Source: JBGCEZ01 sp045106735 (GTDB lineage Bacteria; Planctomycetota; Phycisphaerae; Phycisphaerales; SM1A02). From it: DNA of 64,000 nucleotides. Position 1 is the first letter of the stretch; the number at the start of each line of letters is the position of its first letter. Below the pieces are notes generated by a model that did no database searches, was not told the DNA's origin, and was given only the letters and a program-made list of their open reading frames with translations. This document shows positions 35,769 through 43,552 of this stretch, piece after piece. The stretch lies in contig JBGCEZ010000005.1 in NCBI GenBank assembly GCA_045106735.1, positions 1 to 64,000 on the forward strand. The letters run 5' to 3'. The translations under genes were made by a program, and so were the position numbers.

Positions 35769-36347
35769 TCAGGTTTCGTCGGGGTCGGTGCCACACTCCG
35801 AGCAGACGGCTCCGGGGCGCAGCGGATACTGGCAATCCGGGCAACGTCCCGCGCGGAGCCGGCGAACGCGCCGGAACCACGGGTACCAGGCCACCACGCC
35901 GTAGAGCATCGCCGCGTTGGCGAACGACGGCCCGGCGTGCGGGCGAAGTGGCAGCACCACCGTGTCCCGCTGCCGGCCACCAAAGGCCGTACCGCCCGGC
36001 CGGAAGATGAAGCCTTGGTCTTGGACGCGCGGCGACCGGGCTGCCGCCTCCCCGCCGCCGTAGATGACGAAGTTCCCGCGAAACGGCAGTCCCGCTTCGA
36101 TCGACCGCGGCGTGTCCGGCACGTTCGCGGTGCCGCGATGCCGGCCCTCGAACGCCGAAACACGAACCCCGGTATTCACCAACGAGTGATTCCACCCCAG
36201 CTGCAGCGGAAGCGAGACGACCACTCCGATCGCCCACTGGATGGCGAACGCGGCGGCAAACCCGAAGAGATGCTGAAGGGCCAGACGATCGCGCCGTTCG
36301 ATCGGATCACGTTGCGATTCGAATGCTGCACTCGTTCGATCAGACAT
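35769..36347 (-). CDS. membrane protein with C-terminal zinc ribbon
   Basis: A 192-residue protein with a first hydrophobic helix near residues 28-48 (FGFAAAFAIQWAIGVVVSL), a beta-rich middle, a second weaker hydrophobic stretch near 145-158, and a C-terminal zinc ribbon CPDCQYPLRPGAVCSECG. The same ribbon type recurs at 13.2 and 26.0 kb. It lies 49 bp downstream of the RibB-like gene on the same strand, so co-transcription is likely. Function unknown. Confidence 0.7.
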   Translation of the reverse strand: MSDRTSAAFESQRDPIERRDRLALQHLFGFAAAFAIQWAIGVVVSLPLQLGWNHSLVNTGVRVSAFEGRHRGTANVPDTPRSIEAGLPFRGNFVIYGGGEAAARSPRVQDQGFIFRPGGTAFGGRQRDTVVLPLRPHAGPSFANAAMLYGVVAWYPWFRRVRRLRAGRCPDCQYPLRPGAVCSECGTDPDET

Positions 36348-36396
36348 CACGCCCCCCATGCACGCATCGGCCGTTCAATCCGAACCGGCGCACCGC

Positions 36397-37605
36397 CTAC
36401 CGCGCGGGACTGACATCAAAGGGCACCTGCTCGACAACATCCAATCCGAAGCCGCTCAGACCGCGCAGCGTTTTCGGCCGGTTGGTGATGATCCGGAGAT
36501 CGCGCAGTCCCAAGTCGCGGAGCAACTGCCCGCCAATGCCAAAGTCGCGGCGGTCCATCGGCTGGGCCCGGCCCGAAACGCCCTGCGGATCGGTGAGGTC
36601 GGGCACGTTCACTTCGTCTTCGCGGCGCGGCCGACGGATGCGCTGCAGCCGGGCGGCCAAGTCCGCCCCGTGGCCCTCGGGCCGCAGGTACACGACGGCC
36701 CCACGCCCTTCTTCTTGGATCATCCGAAGGCTCGTCCGCAGCGACTGTCCACTGGGATTGCCCGCTTCCAAGAACACGTCGCCCAGCAAGTCGCGCCGGT
36801 GCATGCGGACGAGCGTGGGCTGCTCTTGCACCACGGGAATGCCGTGCTCATCCAAGTCGCCGACGCCGCCGACGCAGAGGGCCAGGTGCGGGACCGGATC
36901 GATTGCACTGTCCCAGGCGACGAGGTTGAACGTGCCCTCGGGCAGCTCGACCGTGGTGCCGGAACGCGGATCCAGTCGCTGGACGAGCCCCTCGGACCGA
37001 AGCCGATGCTCGATGATCTGCTCGACGGAACACATCTTGATGCCGTGCTCGGCCGCGATCGTCTCCAGGTCCGGCATCCGGGCCATCTCGCCGGAGTCCA
37101 AGACGATCTCAATGATCGCCGCGGCGGGCCGCAGACCGGCGAGCCGGCAGAGATCGACCGACCCTTCGGTCTGACCGGTGCGCACAAGCACGCCGCCGTC
37201 GCGCGAACGCAGCGGGTTGATGTGTCCCGGCCGGACGAAGTCGTCGACCGTGGTGTTTGGATCGCCGAGCAGCCGAATGGTGGCCGCCCGATCGGAGGAG
37301 CTCACCCCGGTGGACACGCCATGGCGCGGCGACCCGTCCACCGTGACGGTGAACGGCGTGGCGAAAATGCTGGTGTTGACCTGGGCCTGCGGTTTGAGGT
37401 CGAGCCGATCGCAGTCAGCGCCGGTCATCGCCACACAGAGGTAGCCAGCCCCGATCCGCGTCATGAAGTTGACGACCTCGGGCGTGACCATTTCCGCCGC
37501 ACACACGAAGTCGCCTTCGTTTTCGCGGTTCTCGTCGTCAACCAGAATGACCATCTTGCCAGCGCGAAGATCGTCGAGAATGTCGGGGATGGGGGAGAGT
37601 GCCAT
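36397..37605 (-). CDS. ribB: 3,4-dihydroxy-2-butanone-4-phosphate synthase with degenerate GTP cyclohydrolase II domain (RibBX-like)
   Basis: A 402-residue protein arranged like RibBA. The RibB half (1-205) is intact: DDENRENEGDF, RHGVSTGVSSSDRA and RPGHINPL, so it should convert ribulose 5-phosphate to the riboflavin precursor. In the RibA half, the zinc-binding segment normally TGDVFGSLRCDCG reads LGDVFLEAGNPSG, losing all three Cys, and the catalytic YLRQEGRGIGL reads YLRPEGHGADL. The domain cannot be a normal GTP cyclohydrolase II. This matches the RibBX class known in Shewanella. A TACACT box 8 nt before the ATG suggests a near-leaderless start. A separate ribA should exist elsewhere. 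Confidence 0.9.
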   Translation of the reverse strand: MALSPIPDILDDLRAGKMVILVDDENRENEGDFVCAAEMVTPEVVNFMTRIGAGYLCVAMTGADCDRLDLKPQAQVNTSIFATPFTVTVDGSPRHGVSTGVSSSDRAATIRLLGDPNTTVDDFVRPGHINPLRSRDGGVLVRTGQTEGSVDLCRLAGLRPAAAIIEIVLDSGEMARMPDLETIAAEHGIKMCSVEQIIEHRLRSEGLVQRLDPRSGTTVELPEGTFNLVAWDSAIDPVPHLALCVGGVGDLDEHGIPVVQEQPTLVRMHRRDLLGDVFLEAGNPSGQSLRTSLRMIQEEGRGAVVYLRPEGHGADLAARLQRIRRPRREDEVNVPDLTDPQGVSGRAQPMDRRDFGIGGQLLRDLGLRDLRIITNRPKTLRGLSGFGLDVVEQVPFDVSPAR

Positions 37606-37735
37606 GGGGAGCCAGTGTACGTCTCACGTGGCCCCGAATCTCTTCCGCCCACCACCTCTCGGACCCTCGCCCGAGGAATTGGCATCGTCAGCCCAGATTG
37701 ATGCCATCGCCGCGTGACTTGCCCCGTTTCCGCGC

Positions 37736-37741
37736 TACATT
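37736..37741 (+). promoter_or_regulatory. -10-like TACATT, predicted leaderless promoter
   Basis: TACATT is 6 nt before the ATG at 37748, identical to the rpsL -10 hexamer. The transcript would begin at or next to the ATG. No usable Shine-Dalgarno is present. Confidence 0.42.
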
Positions 37742-37747
37742 GAGGCC

Positions 37748-38365
37748 ATGAGCACGTCACCCCCCAGTGATCTTCTGGCCGCCTTCGGGCGCCCCCGCCT
37801 GGACGGAGAGGCCCTCGATGGCCCCGAATCGGCGGTCAAGGCCCTCGAAGAGTCCCATTTGATCGTCGTGGTCGCCGACGAGACCGACCGGTCGGGCTTC
37901 GCGGCCAGTGTCCGGAATCGCCTGGACGTCGTGCACCGGGGCCGGATCGTGGACGTTTCGCGCCTGTACCCCGTCCTGGGGAGCGACGCAGACGCGTCCA
38001 CGCCGGCTGGCGAAGTCGAGGAAGCCCTGGTCGAACTGACGGCCCGGCTCCGGGCGGCCAGCGGCATCGACAAGATGCAGACCTTCGTCTGGCCGGATCT
38101 GGACCGACTGATCACGATCGCCCCGGCCGCCGTGCGCCGGGCCATGCACTCGGCCTTCGCCATCGCGGCGGAGCATGAGTTCGTCAGCCCCGAAACGCTG
38201 GTGCTCCAGCGGCACCTGATGTTCGGCGGTGACCGCCTGGCCGAATTGGCCGCCGACGTGGCCGGACCGGCCCGAGTCTGGCTGGAAGGCGACGACGCGG
38301 GAGCGTTCCCCGAGGCCGCCGAGTTCTGCCCCAGTCCCCGCGTGGCCGTCGCCCGCCTGGGCTGA
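37748..38365 (+). CDS. hypothetical protein
   Basis: A 205-residue acidic, mixed alpha/beta protein with no signal peptide or membrane segment. I do not recognise a family. It contains a LIVVVADETDR segment and RRAMHSAFAIAAEHEFVSPE, and the N-terminal 130 residues could be a small Rossmann-like domain. It diverges from the ribB-like gene across 142 bp. The TACATT box directly before the ATG suggests a leaderless transcript. It ends 228 bp before upp. Confidence 0.65.
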   Translation: MSTSPPSDLLAAFGRPRLDGEALDGPESAVKALEESHLIVVVADETDRSGFAASVRNRLDVVHRGRIVDVSRLYPVLGSDADASTPAGEVEEALVELTARLRAASGIDKMQTFVWPDLDRLITIAPAAVRRAMHSAFAIAAEHEFVSPETLVLQRHLMFGGDRLAELAADVAGPARVWLEGDDAGAFPEAAEFCPSPRVAVARLG

Positions 38366-38581
38366 TCGACCGCCGCCCAATGGCACCGCCCACACGGCCG
38401 CCCACACGGCCGATGCAGGCCGCCACCGGACGACGCCGTTCAACGCCAACGCGGTCGCCCCCTGCGGATCCCGCCGACGCCAGTGCCTCGCCTTGGCCAC
38501 CTCGGCTCAGCCACCACGCCTCGCACCCGGCAGCCCCCGCCTACAACCTGTGCCGACGCCGAGCGTTCTGCGCGCCTCCGT

Positions 38582-38587
38582 TATCCT
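38582..38587 (+). promoter_or_regulatory. -10-like TATCCT, predicted leaderless promoter of upp
   Basis: TATCCT lies 6 nt before the ATG at 38594, with no Shine-Dalgarno and no clear -35. The selenoprotein gene has the same hexamer and spacing. Confidence 0.42.
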
Positions 38588-38593
38588 GCGCCC

Positions 38594-39241
38594 ATGCAGG
38601 CCTCCCCCGAGCGGCACCCCAATCTCCGCGTCCTCGATCACCCGCTGATCGGGGTGAAGCTCACCCGTGCCCGCGATCGGGCGACGCCGCCGGCGGATTT
38701 TCGGCGCCTCATCGACGAGATCGCCGGCCTCATGACGTTTGAGGCCTGCAAGCACCTCCAGACCGAGGCGACGTCGGTCGAGACGCCGCTCGAGACGACC
38801 ACGGGGACGTCCCTCGCCCGGACCATCACCGTCGTCCCGATCCTGCGGGCCGGCATGGGCATGACCGACGGCATGCTGGCCTTGCTGCCGGAAGCCCGCG
38901 TCGGCCACATCGGCCTGTACCGCGACGAAGAGCGGATGGAGCCGGTGACCTACTACTGCAAGCTGCCCAAGGACGTGGCCGACAGCCAGGTGCTGCTCGT
39001 CGACCCGATGCTCGCCACCGGCGGCTCGGCCAGCTTCGCCGTACAGCGACTCAAAGAAGAAGGCTGCCGCGACATCCGGCTGATCTGCCTGGTGGTCGCC
39101 CCGCCCGGAGTCGAGCGCATGGCCGCCGACCACCCGGACGTGACGATCCTGACCGCCGCCCTCGACGAACGACTCGACGACCGTTGCTTCATCCGCCCGG
39201 GATTGGGCGATGCCGGAGATCGCATCTTCGGGACGGCGTAG
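38594..39241 (+). CDS. upp: uracil phosphoribosyltransferase
   Basis: A 215-residue enzyme making UMP from uracil and PRPP in pyrimidine salvage. The PRPP-binding motif LLVDPMLATGGSA, uracil-binding end GDAGDRIFGTA, VPILRAGMGM and YRDEERMEPVTYYCKLP are all present, and the length is normal. The start lies 6 nt after a TATCCT box and no Shine-Dalgarno is present, so a leaderless mRNA is likely. It is followed 136 bp later by the DNA methyltransferase gene. Confidence 0.97.
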   Translation: MQASPERHPNLRVLDHPLIGVKLTRARDRATPPADFRRLIDEIAGLMTFEACKHLQTEATSVETPLETTTGTSLARTITVVPILRAGMGMTDGMLALLPEARVGHIGLYRDEERMEPVTYYCKLPKDVADSQVLLVDPMLATGGSASFAVQRLKEEGCRDIRLICLVVAPPGVERMAADHPDVTILTAALDERLDDRCFIRPGLGDAGDRIFGTA

Positions 39242-39377
39242 ACCGCGGGCCCCGTGCCCCCGCCGACTGCCGATTGCCGACTGCCGACTGCAGCCCGCCG
39301 ACTGCCCTCTCCCGCTCGCCCTCTGCTTCCCGCCTTTCGCTCCCCGCCCCCCCCGCTCCCAGGAGCCACGCTGCACC

Positions 39378-40475
39378 ATGGCCGAACGCAAGAACACGGA
39401 TTTCGACCGCCCCGGCGGATACGCCATGCCCAAGGGCGCGACGGTCGTCCAGCGCAAGGCCGCGGCGGAAATGACCGAGGCCGACGTCGTCCTGCTGGGC
39501 GATCGCGTCGAATCCCATGTGGCGGAAACGCCGCCCAAGGGAGGGTTGAAGCCAGCCCACCACGCCAAAGATCCGGACACACGGCTGTACGTCGGCGATT
39601 GCCGCGACGTTTTGGCCAACCTCCCCGATCGCGGCAGCGTCGACCTGGTGTTCGCCGATCCGCCCTTCAACTGGGACGTGCCGTACGAAGAGTGGAACGA
39701 CGGTATGCCGCGGGCGGAGTACGAGAGGTTCACCTACGACTGGATCGACGGCTGCATTGACTGCCTGGCGCCGCACGGTTCGATCTGGGTCAACATCCCC
39801 GACGACACCGCGGCGGAGATCGTGCTGCACCTCAAGCGCCGCGGCTTGACGATGATCAACTGGTGCCTGTGGCACTTTCGCTTCGGCCAAAATCGCGATT
39901 CCAGCTTCATCATGAGCAAGGTGCACGCGCTGTACTTCTGCAAGGATCCGTCCAAGCGGATTTGGAACCCGAGCGACATCCTGGAACCATCTGACCGCGC
40001 GACGGTGTACGCCGATCCGCGCACCATGGCCAAGGACTCGAACAAGGGCATGCGCGTCCCGATGGACGTCTGGTACGGCAAGTATTGGGGCCGAATTCAG
40101 GGCAACAACCTCGAGCGCCGGCACCAACACCACAACCAGATTCCCGAGGTGTATCTGGAACGGGTGATCCGCGCATGCTCGAACGAAGGCGATCTCGTCA
40201 TGGATCCCTTTGGCGGCAGCGGGACGACGAGCACCGTGGCCCGGGCGTGGGACCGCCGCTCGATCTCCATCGAGTTCTCGCCCGGCAACGCTGAGAGCGC
40301 CTGGGAACGAATCACCGACGTCGGCATGATCCGCAAAGGCGAATCCGCCGGCCACTCCAGCGCAACGGTGAAGAAGCGTCGCAGCCTCAAGGTGCCAGGC
40401 CAGACGTCACCCGAGGTTGAAGTCGAGTCGCCGGAGTCGGCCGACACGTCGGAGACTTCGGACACATCGGCCTGA
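39378..40475 (+). CDS. orphan DNA adenine/cytosine-N4 methyltransferase, beta class
   Basis: A 365-residue S-adenosylmethionine-dependent DNA methylase. The catalytic motif IV DPPF (94-97, FADPPFNWD) precedes the AdoMet motif I DPFGGSGTT (276-284), the beta-class order seen in CcrM-like and M.HinfI-like enzymes. The 50-residue C-terminal tail is Ser/Glu/Thr-rich. aggagc precedes the ATG. No restriction endonuclease or specificity gene is nearby, so a regulatory or solitary role is likely. The target sequence cannot be read from the protein. Confidence 0.9.
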   Translation: MAERKNTDFDRPGGYAMPKGATVVQRKAAAEMTEADVVLLGDRVESHVAETPPKGGLKPAHHAKDPDTRLYVGDCRDVLANLPDRGSVDLVFADPPFNWDVPYEEWNDGMPRAEYERFTYDWIDGCIDCLAPHGSIWVNIPDDTAAEIVLHLKRRGLTMINWCLWHFRFGQNRDSSFIMSKVHALYFCKDPSKRIWNPSDILEPSDRATVYADPRTMAKDSNKGMRVPMDVWYGKYWGRIQGNNLERRHQHHNQIPEVYLERVIRACSNEGDLVMDPFGGSGTTSTVARAWDRRSISIEFSPGNAESAWERITDVGMIRKGESAGHSSATVKKRRSLKVPGQTSPEVEVESPESADTSETSDTSA

Positions 40476-40631
40476 CCGCGCCATCGGCATCGCCGCCGCC
40501 GCCGTGAGTGCGAGCCCATCGCCCTCGCCGCCAGTCCCCGCGCCCCGCCCCGCCCCGTGGCCCATCCCCGGGCCATGCGTGCCGGCGCCACACGGCCCGG
40601 CCCCCAAACGCACCCGCCCGAGTCAATACCA

Positions 40632-41114
40632 ATGAACCTCGCTGCCTGGCCCACGCACTCGCACTCGCGAACCTCCATGCCGCTCCTTGGAGCTCGCCCG
40701 CACCGGCCCCGCCGTGGCAAGACGGCAACGATCGTGATCGGCTCAATCGTCGGCGGCCTCCTGATCATGGGCGTGTTCTGCGGCCTCGGGATCTTCCTGA
40801 TCGGCCGCGCCGGACTCGCGCTGTATGTCGACGATGCGATTCGGGAAGCCAATCAGCACCCGGTCATCACGCACCACCTCGGGAACGTCACCGCCGCATC
40901 GGTGGACATGATGGCCCAAGAAGGAATCGACAACTGGGATGTCCTCAACGTGGATCTCACTGGGTCCAAAGCGGATGGCCGCCTGATCGCCCAGTTCATC
41001 GATCAACCGGACGGAACGGCCACGCTGGGACCCGGGGCACTCGTCCTCAAAGACGGGACGCGACTGGACTTGGCGACTGGCGAGCCGACCACCGGAACCC
41101 CCTGGTACGACTGA
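40632..41114 (+). CDS. single-pass membrane protein, Coa1-like (first copy)
   Basis: A 160-residue protein with one strong transmembrane helix (about 34-57, IVIGSIVGGLLIMGVFCGLGIFL) followed by a soluble domain with HPVITHHLGNVTAASV and GALVLKDGTRLDL. The pattern resembles the Coa1 cytochrome-oxidase-assembly family, which occurs in bacteria without known function; this is tentative. The next gene has the same layout. Start could be at an internal Met 15 residues later. Confidence 0.62.
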   Translation: MNLAAWPTHSHSRTSMPLLGARPHRPRRGKTATIVIGSIVGGLLIMGVFCGLGIFLIGRAGLALYVDDAIREANQHPVITHHLGNVTAASVDMMAQEGIDNWDVLNVDLTGSKADGRLIAQFIDQPDGTATLGPGALVLKDGTRLDLATGEPTTGTPWYD

Positions 41115-41358
41115 ATGTCCGGGGGGCCGGGACCTCGCCGCACCCCACCGCACCCCGAACGCCCGGGGCCGCCGGGCTCCGCACCCGACTTCAACTTCGG
41201 GCCCCAGCTCGCTCCTGAGGACACATGTTGGGACGCCTCCGCCACCGGCCATACCGGACGTCCACCGCCCGTTTCCGCCTTGCATGCCGGGAAATCGAGG
41301 GATGCGGACACGCGCCGCCCTGTACGGCGCCGCGAGAACTCGGCACAATGGTGCACCT

Positions 41359-41898
41359 ATGAACACGCTCTCCCACCATCGGAACCTCCTCCCGACGCGC
41401 CGCGGCGCCTCGGCCGCGAAGGTGATTCTCATCATCGTCGTCATCCTCGTCGTGCTGGCCGCGGCATGCGGAGGCGGCTGCTTCTTCTTGTTCCAGAAGG
41501 GCATGTCCGAGGCGGGCAAGCAAGCGATCCCGTCCATGCAGGCCAACGCCGTGATCACCGAGAAGGTCGGCACGATCACGAGCGCGAAGTTGCAGGTCAT
41601 GAAGACCGCCGAACTGGCGCAGCAGAACGGCGGCGGTACGCCCAACCTGATGGCCATCAGCATCGAAGGCGACAAGGGCTCGGCCGTCGTCAACGGCATC
41701 TTCACGCCCGGCCAGGCCAACGGCGCCATGACCATGGGCCCGGCCGTCATCATCATGAATGATGTCGCGACGGACGTCGCCACGGGCGAAGTTGCCACCA
41801 TCATGCCGTGGAACACCCCCCCGGCCTTGCCGGACCCCGCCGACATTCCGGTTGAAGTGCCGGGCGACGGCGGTGAACCCGCTCCCGCCGGTGGCTGA
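41359..41898 (+). CDS. single-pass membrane protein, Coa1-like (second copy)
   Basis: A 179-residue paralogue of the preceding gene: helix ILIIVVILVVLAAACGGG near 24-41, then NAVITEKVGTITSAKL, matching HPVITHHLGNVTAASV of the first copy, and a closing ATGEVATIMPW. The C-terminus is Pro/Gly-rich. The stop overlaps the GTG of the cupin gene by 8 bp. Role unknown; the Coa1 relation is tentative. Confidence 0.65.
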   Translation: MNTLSHHRNLLPTRRGASAAKVILIIVVILVVLAAACGGGCFFLFQKGMSEAGKQAIPSMQANAVITEKVGTITSAKLQVMKTAELAQQNGGGTPNLMAISIEGDKGSAVVNGIFTPGQANGAMTMGPAVIIMNDVATDVATGEVATIMPWNTPPALPDPADIPVEVPGDGGEPAPAGG

Positions 41899-42475
41899 CG
41901 CCAGCCGCCCATCCGGGGAACCGACTTCGCCGCCGCCAGTCATTGATCTGGCGGCGGCGTTTTCGTCCATCGACGCCACGTGGACGCCGCACCTCGCCGC
42001 CGAGGTCAGTGGTCACCACGTGCGCCTCGCGCGCCTGGACGGCGCGTTCACGTGGCACGCCCACGAACACGAGGACGAGCTGTTCCTGGTGATCGCCGGC
42101 ACGCTGCGCATCGAATTCCGCGGCGGCGATCGCATCCTCGGCCCCGGCCAACTGCTGTGCATTCCGGCCGGCGTCGAACACCGCCCGGTGGCCGACCAGG
42201 GCGAAGTCCACGTGCTGCTCTTTGAACCGGGGACGACGGTGAGCACCGGCGCGACGGATGATCCGCGCCGCGTGGACGATCCGGCGTTGATTCACCCAAC
42301 GTCTGCGACCCCGCCGTCGACCCCACCGCCGGCACGAGCACCGGCACGACCACCGGCACCAACACCGGCACCGGCACCCGTACCCGCACCTGCACCCGCG
42401 GATTCGACGTCGGCGTCGGCCGGCGGACGAATGAGCGAACGCCCATCCGCGGAGGCCCGCGATGTACCGCACTGA
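41891..42475 (+). CDS. cupin-domain protein
   Basis: A 194-residue protein with one small beta-barrel cupin (about 35-125). Motif 1 is WHAHEHEDELFLVIAGTL with metal-binding His/His/Glu; motif 2 includes GPGQLLCIPAGVEHRPV with its His. Single-cupin proteins of this type have many roles. The last 55 residues are Pro/Ala/Thr repeats coded by caccgg-type DNA repeats. A GTG start overlaps the preceding stop, and the 3' end overlaps the next gene by 14 bp, so the three genes are coupled. Confidence 0.8.
   Translation: MADASRPSGEPTSPPPVIDLAAAFSSIDATWTPHLAAEVSGHHVRLARLDGAFTWHAHEHEDELFLVIAGTLRIEFRGGDRILGPGQLLCIPAGVEHRPVADQGEVHVLLFEPGTTVSTGATDDPRRVDDPALIHPTSATPPSTPPPARAPARPPAPTPAPAPVPAPAPADSTSASAGGRMSERPSAEARDVPH
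42324..42400. repeat. ACCGGC-type 6-bp repeat encoding a Pro-Ala tail
   Basis: Degenerate copies of caccgg(c/a) and cacccg units code for the Pro/Ala/Thr C-terminal tail of the cupin protein. Confidence 0.8.
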
Positions 42476-43040
42476 TCTGGGCGATGGGCTGACCATCGGC
42501 CAAGCCATGCCGCATGAGGCGGGTGAGATGTTCCAGGTGGTCGAGGCCGAACGGCCGCGGCTTTGCCCGTGGTTCGATTGGACCGATGCCACACGATCGA
42601 TCGCCGGCGCACGGGCGTTCATCCAGGGCTCGCTCGAGCGCTTTGGCCGCGGCGAAGGCACGGACGCGACCATCCGGCTGGACGGCGCGTTCATCGGGAA
42701 CTGCGGGATCTTTCCCGCCTCCCGTGCAGGCAAGCACGAGGGCTGGGAGATCGGCTACTGGCTGAGCGGCGCCCACACCGGCCGTGGATACGCCACTCGG
42801 GTCACCGCTGCCCTGGTGGACCTGAGCTTCGGCGCCCTCGACGGCCACCGGGTCATGCTCCGCATCGCCACCGAGAATCACGCGAGCCGGGCCGTGGCCC
42901 AGCGTCTCGGGTTCGTCCACGAGGGAACGCTGCGCGAGGTTTACGCCGTCTCCGCCGGACGCCAGGACCTGGAAGTCTGGGGCATGCTCAGCCGGGAGTG
43001 GCCGGGCGCCGCGGCCGCCTTGTCCGGCGCGGCGCCCTGA
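42462..43040 (+). CDS. RimJ/RimL-type GNAT N-acetyltransferase
   Basis: A 192-residue acetyl-CoA-dependent acetyltransferase close to the ribosomal-protein N-terminal acetylases RimJ/RimL and YdaF/YjaB-like relatives. Family marks are GLTIGQAMPHEAGEMF, IGNCGIFPA, EIGYWLSGAHTGRGYATRV (acetyl-CoA loop) and NHASRAVAQRLGFVHEG. The ATG lies 14 bp inside the end of the cupin gene. The substrate is unknown. Confidence 0.88.
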   Translation: MYRTDLGDGLTIGQAMPHEAGEMFQVVEAERPRLCPWFDWTDATRSIAGARAFIQGSLERFGRGEGTDATIRLDGAFIGNCGIFPASRAGKHEGWEIGYWLSGAHTGRGYATRVTAALVDLSFGALDGHRVMLRIATENHASRAVAQRLGFVHEGTLREVYAVSAGRQDLEVWGMLSREWPGAAAALSGAAP

Positions 43041-43068
43041 AGCCATCCTGGCCGGGACGTCGCGGTCC

Positions 43069-43464
43069 TCAACCTGTCCGGTACAGGGCGATCGCCGCGC
43101 CCGACGGGTCGCGCACCACACAGATCGTCCCGTCGCCGGAACGCATCGGACCGGCCACGATCTCCCCGCCGCGGGCGGTGCACTCGGCCACCGCCCGGTC
43201 GATGTCGACCACCACCACGTAGGGCAACCAACCGCTCGGCATGCCTTCGTTTGCCCCCCGGGCATGGCACACGCCGGCGACGGCCTCGCCGTCGGCCGAC
43301 TTCATGATGTAGTCGCTGTAGCCGTCCATCGGGCAGTCTTCGGCCGTCCATCCGACCACCGCGGCGTAGAAGTCGCGGAGCCCCGAGGCGTCATCTGCCG
43401 TCAGGTCGAGCCAACCGAGGGTGCCGGGCGTGGGGCCCGAGTTGGATCCTTGAGTTGCGGCCAT
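43069..43464 (-). CDS. VOC (glyoxalase/bleomycin-resistance fold) protein
   Basis: A 131-residue vicinal-oxygen-chelate protein with two beta-alpha-beta-beta-beta modules: GWLDLTADDASGLRDFYAAVVGW and PYVVVVDIDRAVAECTARGG, ending RDPSGAAIALYR. Such proteins may bind metals or small molecules; the function here is open. ggagcg precedes the ATG. It is transcribed divergently from the phosphatase gene across 88 bp. Confidence 0.85.
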   Translation of the reverse strand: MAATQGSNSGPTPGTLGWLDLTADDASGLRDFYAAVVGWTAEDCPMDGYSDYIMKSADGEAVAGVCHARGANEGMPSGWLPYVVVVDIDRAVAECTARGGEIVAGPMRSGDGTICVVRDPSGAAIALYRTG

Positions 43465-43552
43465 GAGAAACGCTCCGGGTGGGTGAGGTGGCGGGCCGGT
43501 GGACGCCGGCGAACGGTGCACGCGCGTCCGGCGACGAGTATCGTCGGCGGGG

